In this document: positions 7,319 through 16,062 of the stretch, piece by piece | Position numbering within the stretch: the first letter of the stretch is position 1 | Layout: every line of letters begins with the position of its first letter | Source of the DNA: an uncultured Leptotrichiaceae bacterium | Lineage (GTDB): Bacteria > Fusobacteriota > Fusobacteriia > Fusobacteriales > Leptotrichiaceae | Assembly: GCA_938037005.1 (NCBI GenBank) | Contig: CALHVR010000059.1 | Span: 1-32,390 of the forward strand | Length of the DNA stretch: 32,390 bases | Direction of reading: 5' to 3' | Notes under the pieces: generated by a model | The model's database searches: none | What the model was told of the DNA's origin: nothing | The model's input: the letters and a program-made list of their open reading frames with translations, nothing else | Program-made: the position numbers and the translations under genes

Positions 7319-8386
7319 TTGTGGACTTGGAACGAATGGGTTATAAGAGATAAAGATGTTGCTTATTACGGGAAAGTAGAAACTGCAATGTCATTTTTGA
7401 GAGCATCTATGGAAGTTGATCCTTTTGATTATAATGTAACTATTTCAAATTTTAATGATTTAAAAAAATTTATTGAAGGTAAAACGATAGCAACTTCGGT
7501 GAATAAAAATATAACATTAAAAGATGCAATAAAAATATTAGAAAAAGGTCTTGAAGCATTTAAAAACGGAGATAAAGCTACAGGGCAATTAAAATTAAAA
7601 GAATTTATCGTAATTTGGCCTACCGTTGAAGGAGATGTAAGTACAAGAAATAGTGCTTTGTATACAAAGGTTGAAAGTGAAACACCTATCATTATGGTGA
7701 AAGGTGGAGAAAAAGATTATCAAAATAAATTACAAAATTTAATAACAGAATTATCGCAAATTGATACAAAGGCAGAATATAATTTTTTAGATGCAATGTG
7801 GATATTGCTTCGTGAAGGAGTTGAAGCATTGTTGATTGTGCTTGCTTTAGTAAGTAGTCTTAAAGCTGCAAAACTTACGAGAGGACTTGTTTGGGTTTAT
7901 AGTGGGGGAATTTTAGGGATTGTAGCGAGTGGAATTATAGCTTATGTTTTACAAAAAATATTCCCTGTAGTGAGTAGTGGAACAAATAGAGAGATATTAG
8001 AAGGATTCGTTGGAATATTTGCAGTAATTATGATGATTGGGATTGGAATGTGGTTACATAGTAAATCAAATTTGAAATCATGGAATCATTTTATGCAAAG
8101 ACAGATGAAAACTGTTGCAACGAGTGGGAGTTTTATTTCAATGTTTGCTTTAAGTTTTTTGGCAGTATTTAGAGAAGGAGCAGAAACGATATTATTTTAT
8201 GTAGGAATTATTCTTTTAATTTCAATGAAAAATTTAATTTTAGGAATAGTTTTAGGAGCGTTATTAATTTTTGGGCCAAAAAGACTTCCAGAATTAGGAC
8301 AGTCTCTTGGAAAAATGTTTAGTGAGTTTAAAAAAGCGATGAATAGTGGAATGTTAGAAGATAAAAAAGATGAAGATGAAAAGTAA
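7319..8386 (+). CDS. 5'-truncated FTR1 iron permease fused to a TatA tail (probable remnant)
   Basis: Residues 1-150 resemble the extracytoplasmic N-terminal domain of bacterial FTR1/EfeU ferrous-iron permeases. Residues 155-310 are the permease core with both iron-binding motifs, REGVE (165-169) and REGAE (285-289). After the second motif the remaining FTR1 helices are missing, and the sequence continues as a TatA twin-arginine translocase tail: a short hydrophobic stretch, FGPKRLPELG (318-327), an amphipathic helix and an acidic tail. The frame opens with TTG at 7319 with no Shine-Dalgarno, only 33 bp after the gapA terminator, and no signal peptide precedes the domain. An in-frame stop at 7292 prevents extension. 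I infer two losses, a 5' deletion and an internal deletion joining an FTR1 gene to a neighbouring tatA. It is probably a non-functional scar; a true fusion is less likely. Confidence 0.75.
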   Translation: MWTWNEWVIRDKDVAYYGKVETAMSFLRASMEVDPFDYNVTISNFNDLKKFIEGKTIATSVNKNITLKDAIKILEKGLEAFKNGDKATGQLKLKEFIVIWPTVEGDVSTRNSALYTKVESETPIIMVKGGEKDYQNKLQNLITELSQIDTKAEYNFLDAMWILLREGVEALLIVLALVSSLKAAKLTRGLVWVYSGGILGIVASGIIAYVLQKIFPVVSSGTNREILEGFVGIFAVIMMIGIGMWLHSKSNLKSWNHFMQRQMKTVATSGSFISMFALSFLAVFREGAETILFYVGIILLISMKNLILGIVLGALLIFGPKRLPELGQSLGKMFSEFKKAMNSGMLEDKKDEDEK

Positions 8387-8463
8387 GATTATTATACATT
8401 ATTGATATTTAAAAATATAATATATCAAGAAAAAATAATAAAATAGCAAAAATTTTAAAATTG

Positions 8464-8472
8464 TGATAAAAT
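8464..8472 (+). promoter_or_regulatory. ileS promoter (extended -10)
   Basis: TGA followed by TAAAAT (8467-8472) in the recurring TTGTGATAAAAT context, about 47 bp before the ileS ATG. The -35 (TAGCAA, 8444-8449) is weak. The leader is too short for a T-box riboswitch. Confidence 0.5.
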
Positions 8473-8518
8473 GTAGACATATTGTAAAAAAATAAAAGTA
8501 TAAATAATTGGAGGAAAT

Positions 8519-11302
8519 ATGTCAGAAAAAGAAAATGTAGAAGGTGTAGATTACGCAGGAACATTAAATTTACCGAAAACAAGCTTTAAGATGAAGGCAA
8601 ATTTAGCTCAGAAAGAGCCTTTAATAATAAGAGATTGGAATAAGAAAAAAATTTATGAAAAATCTATAGAAGGAGATAAACCAACATTTATATTACATGA
8701 TGGGCCTCCGTATGCAAATGGAGATATTCATATAGGGCATGCAATGAATAAAGTTTTAAAAGATATAATTTTAAAATATAAAAGATTAAGAGGATATAAA
8801 GCTCCATTTATTCCAGGATGGGACACACATGGTCTACCAATTGAATGGAAAATAATGGAAGAGTTAGGAGAAAAAGCTAAAAATAAAACTCCTTTGGAAA
8901 TAAGACAAGAATGCAAAAAATACGCATTAAAATGGGTTGAAAAACAAAAACAAGAAATGATAAGACTGGGAGTTTTAGGAAATTGGGACGATCCTTATAT
9001 TACTTTAAAACCAGAATATGAAGCAGAACAATTAAAAGTATTTAAAGAAATTTATGAAAATGGATATGTTTATAAAGGATTAAAACCAGTTTATTGGTCA
9101 CCAACAACAGAAACTGCTTTAGCTGAAGCAGAGATAGAATATAAAGATGTTACATCTCATTCTATATATGTTAAATTTGAAGGAAAAGAAGATTTAATAA
9201 ATAAACTTGGTGTAGAAGAAGCAAGCGTTTTAATTTGGACAACAACACCTTGGACATTACCAGCAAACTTGGGAGTATTTTTACACCCAGAATTTGATTA
9301 TGGATTGTACAAAACAGAAAAAGGTAACTTAATTGTAGCAAAAGAATTAGCGGAAACAGTATTTGCAACTATTGGCATTTCATTTGAATTAATTAAAGAA
9401 TTTAAAGGAACGGAATTAGAGTATACGCATTATCAACATCCATTCTTAGATAGAGAAGGATTAGTAATGAATGGAGATTACGTAACAGCAGATGCAGGGA
9501 CAGGGGCAGTTCATTCGGCACCAGGACACGGAGCAGATGACTATAATTATGCACAAAAATATAATATAGGAATATTATCGCCAGTAGATGATAAAGGACA
9601 TATGACAAAAGAAGCTGGGAAATATGAAGGGTTGTTCTATGCAAAAGCAAGTAAAGTAATTGTTGAGGACTTGTTAGAAAGTGGACATATGTTATATCAT
9701 ACTACTTTTGTTCACTCGTATCCACATGATTGGAGAAGTAAAAAACCAGTTATCTTTAGAGCGACAGAACAATGGTTTATAAGTGTAGATGAAAGTGATG
9801 TAAGACAAAATGCATTAAATGCATTGAAAGATGTTGAATTTGTACCTGAATGGGGTAAAAATAGAATAAATGCAATGATGGAAACAAGACCAGACTGGAC
9901 AATTTCAAGACAAAGAGTTTGGGGTGTTCCAATACCGATATTCTATAATGCTGAAACAAATGAAGTAATTTATCATCCTGAAATAACTGATAGGGTAATT
10001 GAATTAGTTAAAAAAGAAGGAACTGATATTTGGTGGAAATATGAGGCTGAAGAAATTATTGGAGAAGAATTACTTGAAAAATATGGATTAAAAGATACAA
10101 AAATTAGAAAAGAAAGAAGTATAATGGACGTTTGGTTTGATTCAGGAGTTTCACATAGAAGTGTTTTAGCTCCAAGAAATTTACCAAGACCAGCTGATTT
10201 ATATTTAGAAGGAAGTGACCAGCATAGAGGATGGTTCCAATCTTCATTATTAACATCAATCGCAAGTACAAAAGATGCACCATATAAAAGAGTATTAACT
10301 CACGGTTTTGTAATGGATGGACAAGGAAGAAAAATGTCTAAATCTTTAGGTAATACAATTGTTCCAAAAGATATAATTGAAAAATATGGAGCAGATATTT
10401 TAAGACTTTGGGTTTCATCAGTTGATTATAGAGAAGATGTTAGAATTTCTGAAAATATTTTACAACAAATGTCTGATGCTTATAGAAGAATAAGAAATAC
10501 TGCTAGATTTTTAATGGGGAACTTAAATGAATTTAATTATGTAGAAGATAAAGTTGAATATAAAGATATGTTAGAAATTGATAAATGGGCAATGCATAAA
10601 TTGGAAGAATTAAAAGAGACAACTACAAAATACTATGATAAATATGAGTTTTATAGTTTATTCCAAGAGATAACATATTTCTGTTCAGTTGAAATGTCTT
10701 CATTCTATTTAGATATTGTAAAAGATAGAATTTATTGTGAAGAAACAAATTCATTATCAAGAAGAAGTGCACAAACGGTTTTAACTGAAGTTTTAAAAGT
10801 ATTAGTTAGAATTATCTCGCCAGTATTATCATTTACAGCAGATGAAATTTGGGAAAGAATACCAGAAGCTTTAAAATCGGAAGAAAGTGTACACTTATCA
10901 CAATGGGTTGAAGCAAATCCTGAATATAAAAATGATGAATTAGATAAAAAATGGAAAAAAATCTATAATTTGAGAAAAGAAGTAAATAGAAAAATTGAAG
11001 CTAAAAGACAAGCAGGAGAAATTGGACATTCGTTAGATTCAAAAGTAATGTTAAATGTAATAAATGAAGAGTTTAAATTTATAAAAGAATATGCTTTAGA
11101 TGAAGTAGCAGATCTATTTATCGTATCACAAGTTGAATTTGTAGACAATGCGTTGGAAACAACTGAAATTGAAGGAATAACAATAGCAGTAAATAAAGCT
11201 AGTGGAGAAAAATGTGAAAGATGTTGGAAATATAACGAAGAAGTAGGAAATCATCCAGAGCATAAAGATACTTGTCCTAGATGTTCAGAAGTTTTAGGGT
11301 AG
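8519..11302 (+). CDS. ileS: Isoleucyl-tRNA synthetase
   Basis: IleS charges tRNA-Ile, a class I aminoacyl-tRNA synthetase. The 927-residue length is typical of bacterial IleS. Visible motifs are HIGH at 71-74 (after PPYANGD), the editing-domain elements around 235-400 (WTTTPWTLPAN, GTGAVHSAPGHG), WFDSGVSHR, and KMSKS at 605-609. The C-terminal zinc finger has CERCW and CPRC, the bacterial form normally sensitive to mupirocin-type inhibitors. The ATG follows TGGAGGAAAT. It heads the ileS-lspA-glyQ-glyS run; the ileS-lspA pairing also occurs in enterobacteria. No T-box leader is present. Confidence 0.98.
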   Translation: MSEKENVEGVDYAGTLNLPKTSFKMKANLAQKEPLIIRDWNKKKIYEKSIEGDKPTFILHDGPPYANGDIHIGHAMNKVLKDIILKYKRLRGYKAPFIPGWDTHGLPIEWKIMEELGEKAKNKTPLEIRQECKKYALKWVEKQKQEMIRLGVLGNWDDPYITLKPEYEAEQLKVFKEIYENGYVYKGLKPVYWSPTTETALAEAEIEYKDVTSHSIYVKFEGKEDLINKLGVEEASVLIWTTTPWTLPANLGVFLHPEFDYGLYKTEKGNLIVAKELAETVFATIGISFELIKEFKGTELEYTHYQHPFLDREGLVMNGDYVTADAGTGAVHSAPGHGADDYNYAQKYNIGILSPVDDKGHMTKEAGKYEGLFYAKASKVIVEDLLESGHMLYHTTFVHSYPHDWRSKKPVIFRATEQWFISVDESDVRQNALNALKDVEFVPEWGKNRINAMMETRPDWTISRQRVWGVPIPIFYNAETNEVIYHPEITDRVIELVKKEGTDIWWKYEAEEIIGEELLEKYGLKDTKIRKERSIMDVWFDSGVSHRSVLAPRNLPRPADLYLEGSDQHRGWFQSSLLTSIASTKDAPYKRVLTHGFVMDGQGRKMSKSLGNTIVPKDIIEKYGADILRLWVSSVDYREDVRISENILQQMSDAYRRIRNTARFLMGNLNEFNYVEDKVEYKDMLEIDKWAMHKLEELKETTTKYYDKYEFYSLFQEITYFCSVEMSSFYLDIVKDRIYCEETNSLSRRSAQTVLTEVLKVLVRIISPVLSFTADEIWERIPEALKSEESVHLSQWVEANPEYKNDELDKKWKKIYNLRKEVNRKIEAKRQAGEIGHSLDSKVMLNVINEEFKFIKEYALDEVADLFIVSQVEFVDNALETTEIEGITIAVNKASGEKCERCWKYNEEVGNHPEHKDTCPRCSEVLG

Positions 11303-11320
11303 TATTGAGAGAGGATAAAA

Positions 11321-11776
11321 ATGATTTATATAGCGATAATAGTAGTATTAACAATAATAGATCAAATAACTAAATATCAAATGGTAGCGGTATCGAATGG
11401 ACAAATAGGATATTCGGTACCCATAATACAAGATTTTTTTCATTTGACTTATGTTGAAAATCATGGAGGGATATTTGGTTTATTTCAAGGGAAAATAAAT
11501 GTATTCACATTTTTTAGCGTTCTTTTAATAGGTTATATTATTTGGGCTGAAGCTAAAAATTGGAAAACTTACACAAAATGGACTAAAATTGGAATTTCTA
11601 TCGTTGGAGCTGGAGCTTTAGGAAATATGATTGATAGATTTACAAGAGGTTTCGTTGTAGATATGATAGATTTTAATGGTTTGTGGCACTTTGTGTTTAA
11701 TGTAGCTGATATGTATGTACATATTGGAATTTATATTATAATAATTGATTATTTAGTAAAAAAATATAAAAAATAG
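11321..11776 (+). CDS. lspA: Lipoprotein signal peptidase (signal peptidase II)
   Basis: LspA is an inner-membrane aspartyl protease that removes the signal peptide from diacylated prolipoproteins; at least two such substrates are encoded in this window (the PotD-like protein and the small lipoprotein near 30.75 kb). The 151 residues form four hydrophobic segments. Family motifs are DQITK (14-18), VENHGGIFG (45-53), GALGNMIDR (98-106), VVDMIDF (112-118) and FNVADMY (126-132); D114 and D130 fit the catalytic dyad. The NxGxAF box is altered to NHGGIF, which may be a clade variant. It starts 18 bp after ileS and ends 18 bp before glyQ. Confidence 0.95.
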   Translation: MIYIAIIVVLTIIDQITKYQMVAVSNGQIGYSVPIIQDFFHLTYVENHGGIFGLFQGKINVFTFFSVLLIGYIIWAEAKNWKTYTKWTKIGISIVGAGALGNMIDRFTRGFVVDMIDFNGLWHFVFNVADMYVHIGIYIIIIDYLVKKYKK

Positions 11777-11794
11777 TAATGAAAGGATAAAAAT

Positions 11795-12664
11795 ATGACT
11801 TTTCAGGAAATTATATTAACTCTTCAAAAATTTTGGGGAGAAAAAGGGTGTGTAATTGGAAATCCTTATGATGTAGAAACTGGAGCAGGAACATTTAATC
11901 CGGACACATTTTTAATGTCATTAGGACCAGAGCCATGGAATGTTGCATATGTTGAACCATCGAGAAGACCAAAAGATGGAAGATATGGAGAAAATCCGAA
12001 TAGAGTATATCAACATCATCAATTTCAAGTAATTATGAAACCATCACCAGAAAATATACAAGAATTATATTTAGAAAGTTTAGTAGCTTTAGGAATTAAT
12101 CCCAAAGAGCATGATATAAGATTTGTAGAAGATAACTGGGAAAGTCCAACGCTTGGAGCTTGGGGACTTGGTTGGGAAGTTTGGCTTGATGGAATGGAGG
12201 TAACTCAATTTACGTATTTTCAACAAGTTGGAGGACTTGAAGTTGATATTGTTCCGGCAGAATTGACATATGGACTTGAAAGAATTGCGTTATATTTACA
12301 AAATAAAGAAAATGTTTATGATTTAGAATGGACGAAAGGCGTGAAATACGGCGAAAGAAGATATCAATACGAATATGAAATGTCAAAATATAGTTTTGAA
12401 GTATCGGATGTAAAAATGCACTTTGATTTATTTGATATGTATGAAAAAGAAGCTAAAAACTGTTTAGAACATAAATTAGTTTTACCAGCTTATGATTATG
12501 TATTGAAATGTTCGCATGCTTTTAACAATTTAGATGCAAGAGGTGCAATAAGTACAACAGAAAGAATGTCTTATATTTTGCGTGTTAGAGATTTAGCAAA
12601 AGGTTGTGCAGAACAATTTGTTGAAGTAAGAAAAAATTTAGGATATCCATTGTTGAAAAAATAA
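11795..12664 (+). CDS. glyQ: Glycyl-tRNA synthetase alpha subunit
   Basis: This is the catalytic subunit of the bacterial alpha2-beta2 glycyl-tRNA synthetase, which makes glycyl-adenylate and charges tRNA-Gly with GlyS. The 289-residue length is standard. Conserved blocks are the N-terminal FQEIILTLQKFW, the ETGAGTFNPDTFL region and the YVEPSRRPKDGRYGENPNR motif (class II motif 2), with GGLEVDIVPAELTYGLERIA near 155-175. A GAAAGG precedes the ATG. It lies in the ileS-lspA-glyQ-glyS operon, 47 bp upstream of glyS. Confidence 0.97.
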   Translation: MTFQEIILTLQKFWGEKGCVIGNPYDVETGAGTFNPDTFLMSLGPEPWNVAYVEPSRRPKDGRYGENPNRVYQHHQFQVIMKPSPENIQELYLESLVALGINPKEHDIRFVEDNWESPTLGAWGLGWEVWLDGMEVTQFTYFQQVGGLEVDIVPAELTYGLERIALYLQNKENVYDLEWTKGVKYGERRYQYEYEMSKYSFEVSDVKMHFDLFDMYEKEAKNCLEHKLVLPAYDYVLKCSHAFNNLDARGAISTTERMSYILRVRDLAKGCAEQFVEVRKNLGYPLLKK

Positions 12665-12711
12665 AAATTATTTTTTGATAGAATTTAAAAGAATAAACTT
12701 TAGGAGGAAAA

Positions 12712-14745
12712 ATGAATTTTCTTTTTGAAATAGGATTGGAAGAATTGCCTTCAAGATATGTGGATGAAGCTGAAAGTAATTTGAAAAAAATAGCTGAAAA
12801 TGAATTGAAAGCAGAAAGAATTTCATTTACAGAAATACAATCTTTTAGCACTCCAAGAAGAGTGGCGATTTTAGTAAAAGATATAGCTGAAAAACAAACG
12901 GATTTAGATAAAAAAAGTGTTGGGCCTTCGGTAGAAATTGCATATAAAAATGGAGTTTTAACTAAAGCGGGAGAAGGATTTATAAAATCGCAAGGAGCGA
13001 CAGAATCTGATGTAAAAATAATTGAAAATGAAAAAGGTAAATATATTTCTATCGAGCAATTTGTTCAAGGTAAAAGTACGAAAGAAGTATTGCCTGAATT
13101 ATTAGTAAATGTAGTGAAAAAAATTGAATTTGAAAAAACGATGAAATGGTCAAACAGAACTTTTAGATTTGCAAGACCAATAAAATGGTTTATCACAATG
13201 TTAGGAAAAGAAATTTTACCATTTGAGTTTGAAGGATTAAAAGGTGGAAATAAAAGTAGAGGAATGAGATATTTTGCATCACAAGATATTGAAATAACAC
13301 AACCTTGTAAATATGCTGAAATTTTAAAAGAAAACTTTGTTTTAGCAAAAAAAGAAGAAAGAAAACAAGCTATTTTAAATAGTATAAAAGAAAATTGTGA
13401 AAAAGATGGAGATGTTGCGATTGTAAATAATTATTTACTTGAAGAAGTAGTAAATCTAGTAGAATATCCATACGCAATAAAAGGAGAATTTAATAAAGAT
13501 TATCTAGCTTTACCGGAAGATATTATTACAATAACAATGGAAACACATCAAAGATATTTCCCAGTAAAAGATAAAAATGGTAAATTAACAAATAAATTTG
13601 TAGTTATTAGAAATGCACCCGAATATTCGGAAACAGTAAAACTTGGAAATGAAAAAGTTATAGAGCCAAGACTTGCAGATGCTAAATTCTTCTTTGATGA
13701 AGACTTAAAAAATAACTTTGCTTCAAATGTAGAAAAATTAAAAGAGGTAACATTCCAAAAAGATATGGGAACTATTTATGAAAAAGTGGAAAGAAGTAAA
13801 CAAATAGCAAAATATTTAGTAAAAGATTTAGGACTTGAAGTAAAAGAAAGTAATATTTTAAGAACGATAGAATTGGCAAAAGCAGATTTAGTTTCAAATG
13901 TAATTAATGAAAAAGAATTTACAAAATTACAAGGATTTATGGGTTCAGTTTATGCTGAAAAACAAGGAGAAAACAAGGACGTAGCTTTAGGAATATTTGA
14001 ACATTATTTACCAAGATATCAAGGAGATAGTTTGCCAACAACACTAGAAGGTGCGATTGCAGGAATTGCAGATAAAATAGATACAGTTGTAGGATGTTTT
14101 TCTGTTGGATTAAAACCGACAAGTTCAAAAGATCCTTACGCTTTAAGACGTGCGATTCAAGGTATTGTACAAGTAGCATTAAATTCAAAATTAGATATAA
14201 ATTATAAAGAATTAGTACAAAAAGCATATGAGATTTTTAGTGCAGATAAAAAAGTATTAGTAGATGAAGATGTAGTTGCAAATATTGTAGAATTATTTAA
14301 ACAAAGAATGGGTAATGTTTTAGGAGAAAATTATAGTAAAGAATTAATTTCGTATGAAATTAATTTGGAAAATAATATAGTTAAATTAGATAAAAAATTG
14401 AATGTGTTATTACAATTATCTAAAACAGAAAATTTTGAAATATTAGTAAATTTATTAAAAAGAATAAAAAATATAGTTAAAGATAATAAAGAAACTTTAA
14501 TTATAGATGAAAATTTATTTGAAAAAGATGAAGAAAAAACAATATATACTTTAATTACAGAATTAGAAAAAATGAGAGATGTTGAGTTTGAAGCACATAT
14601 AGAAAAATTATTAAATAGTGCAAATGTTATAAATGATTATTTTGATAAAGTAATAATAAATACTGAAAATATTGAAATTAAAAATAATAGAATTGCAACA
14701 TTACAAAAATTAAATAGTTTATGCGAAGAAATGCTAAGTATTTAA
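12712..14745 (+). CDS. glyS: Glycyl-tRNA synthetase beta subunit
   Basis: GlyS is the tRNA-recognition subunit of the heterotetrameric glycyl-tRNA synthetase. The 677-residue protein begins with the family signature MNFLFEIGLEELPSRYV, has the FARPIKWF block, the HD-like catalytic-remnant core (ETHQRYFPV, EPRLADAKFFFDEDL, EGAIAGIADKIDT, SSKDPYALRR) and a C-terminal helical anticodon-binding domain. It starts after a strong TTTAGGAGG and closes the synthetase operon. A strong promoter for the next gene begins within 15 bp of its stop, with only a weak A/T hairpin between. Confidence 0.97.
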   Translation: MNFLFEIGLEELPSRYVDEAESNLKKIAENELKAERISFTEIQSFSTPRRVAILVKDIAEKQTDLDKKSVGPSVEIAYKNGVLTKAGEGFIKSQGATESDVKIIENEKGKYISIEQFVQGKSTKEVLPELLVNVVKKIEFEKTMKWSNRTFRFARPIKWFITMLGKEILPFEFEGLKGGNKSRGMRYFASQDIEITQPCKYAEILKENFVLAKKEERKQAILNSIKENCEKDGDVAIVNNYLLEEVVNLVEYPYAIKGEFNKDYLALPEDIITITMETHQRYFPVKDKNGKLTNKFVVIRNAPEYSETVKLGNEKVIEPRLADAKFFFDEDLKNNFASNVEKLKEVTFQKDMGTIYEKVERSKQIAKYLVKDLGLEVKESNILRTIELAKADLVSNVINEKEFTKLQGFMGSVYAEKQGENKDVALGIFEHYLPRYQGDSLPTTLEGAIAGIADKIDTVVGCFSVGLKPTSSKDPYALRRAIQGIVQVALNSKLDINYKELVQKAYEIFSADKKVLVDEDVVANIVELFKQRMGNVLGENYSKELISYEINLENNIVKLDKKLNVLLQLSKTENFEILVNLLKRIKNIVKDNKETLIIDENLFEKDEEKTIYTLITELEKMRDVEFEAHIEKLLNSANVINDYFDKVIINTENIEIKNNRIATLQKLNSLCEEMLSI

Positions 14746-14755
14746 AATAAAAAAG

Positions 14756-14784
14756 TTGATTTTTTTTGTATAGTGTGATAAAAT
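14756..14784 (+). promoter_or_regulatory. ompA promoter
   Basis: TTGATT (14756-14761), a 17-bp spacer and TAAAAT (14779-14784) preceded by TGTGA (extended -10). The roughly 45-nt leader ends in AGGAGG (14823-14828), eight bases from the ATG. Confidence 0.75.
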
Positions 14785-14836
14785 AAGTAAAGAAGGTTAG
14801 ATAATTTAAAAAAAATTAATTTAGGAGGAAAACAAT

Positions 14837-15922
14837 ATGAAAAAATTAGTAGTATTAGGAACAGCTTTATTAGCATTAAATGCAGTAGCTTCTGAAATAC
14901 AAGTTAAAGCTGGATACGACTTTAATAGAACATTAACACAGCATGATGCAGCTTCAACTAAAACAGAAATGACTAAAGGAGCAGTAGCTGGGATAGAGTA
15001 TATCTTTGATAATCAAGGAGAATTTGAATGGGGAGTAGGAGCTGAATACAAATTCTCAGATAAAATGGCTGCAATAGGAGAAAAAGCTACTCCAACAACT
15101 AAAGTATTAAGATCATTTCCAGTTTATGCTTTAGGTAAATTTAACTTAGTTACAACTAAAGCAGGAAACGATGCTGTTTACTTAGTAGGAAGAGCAGGAT
15201 ATGGATTTGTATCAGATGCAAGCGATATTAAAGGTGGATTATACCTTGCTGCAGGATTAGGAACTGAGCATGGACCATTATCAGTAGAAGGATTATATGA
15301 AAGACAAAATTTAACAAAAGGTACAGACAAACATAACTTAGATACTTACGGAATTAGAGTAGGATACAGATTAGGTAAATTAGTTAACGATAGACAACCT
15401 CAAGTAGTAAATAGAGTAGTAGAAAAAGTAGTAGAAAAAGTAGTTGAAGTACCGGTTCAAGTGCCAGTTCATGTACCAGCACCAGCACCAGTTGTAAAAA
15501 CTATTACTAATAATACTGTAGCTTTACCATTCTCTTGTTCAACTGACACTAAAGTATGTGTTATTAAAGGATTTAAAGTAGATGGAAGAGAACCTAATGC
15601 ACAAGAAGCTGCAGATTTAAAAGCTATAGCTAATGTAATTAACCAATTTGCTGAAGGTGGATCAATTAACTTTGTTGGACATACAGATTCAACAGGATCA
15701 GCTGCTTATAACCAAAAATTATCAGTAGCAAGAGCACAAAATGTTGCTAAATTATTAAGAGAATACGGATTAAAAGATACAGTAGCTACTGGAACAGTTA
15801 CTGGTAAAGGATTAACTCAACCAGCAGATACTAACGCAACTGTAGAAGGAAGATACAACAACAGAAGAGTTGAATTATTCTTCAATAATGTTGACTTCAC
15901 AAATGTAAATTTCGTTAAATAA
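14837..15922 (+). CDS. OmpA-family outer-membrane porin
   Basis: This is an outer-membrane protein that ties the membrane to peptidoglycan. The 361 residues comprise a signal peptide (cleavage predicted after AVA, residue 18), an eight-strand-type beta-barrel (about 19-185), a Val/Pro/Glu linker with VVEK repeats and PVPVHVPAPAP-like sequence (about 193-222), and a periplasmic OmpA domain (about 228-350) with GHTDSTGS and YNNRRVELFF, which carry the Asp and Arg that hold diaminopimelate-type peptidoglycan. A Cys pair CSTDTKVC at the domain entry could form a disulfide. The gene has its own promoter and terminator and C-rich, highly expressed-type codons, so it is probably a major porin. Its C-terminal domain is a close paralogue of that at 28162-28956. 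Confidence 0.93.
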   Translation: MKKLVVLGTALLALNAVASEIQVKAGYDFNRTLTQHDAASTKTEMTKGAVAGIEYIFDNQGEFEWGVGAEYKFSDKMAAIGEKATPTTKVLRSFPVYALGKFNLVTTKAGNDAVYLVGRAGYGFVSDASDIKGGLYLAAGLGTEHGPLSVEGLYERQNLTKGTDKHNLDTYGIRVGYRLGKLVNDRQPQVVNRVVEKVVEKVVEVPVQVPVHVPAPAPVVKTITNNTVALPFSCSTDTKVCVIKGFKVDGREPNAQEAADLKAIANVINQFAEGGSINFVGHTDSTGSAAYNQKLSVARAQNVAKLLREYGLKDTVATGTVTGKGLTQPADTNATVEGRYNNRRVELFFNNVDFTNVNFVK

Positions 15923-15951
15923 TTAATAAAATTATGAAATGATAGATACTG

Positions 15952-15980
15952 GAACCATCATAATTGATGGTTCTTTTTTT
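15952..15980 (+). terminator. Rho-independent terminator after ompA
   Basis: A perfect 9-bp stem GAACCATCA (15952-15960) with TGATGGTTC (15965-15973), a TAAT loop and seven T residues (15974-15980). Confidence 0.9.
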
Positions 15981-16062
15981 AAATAGTAAATGAATGTATG
16001 TAAAAAGTATATTTTTTTAAAATAGTAAAATACATCATGACGAATTTAAGAAGGTGTTTATA

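Noticed and set aside
8387..8518. Possible T-box leaders upstream of ileS (and of valS, 18706-18831)
   Set aside because: The intervals are too short, and no T-box sequence or specifier stem is visible; ordinary promoters account for them.
8728..11148. Several minus-strand open frames within ileS
   Set aside because: They are shadows of a full-length, motif-complete synthetase, Leu/Ser/Phe-rich as expected for antisense of AT-rich Lys/Glu codons.
14748..14768. Terminator between glyS and the ompA porin
   Set aside because: The A-tract and T-tract could form only a weak A/T hairpin, and the T-tract overlaps the porin promoter, so I do not call it.
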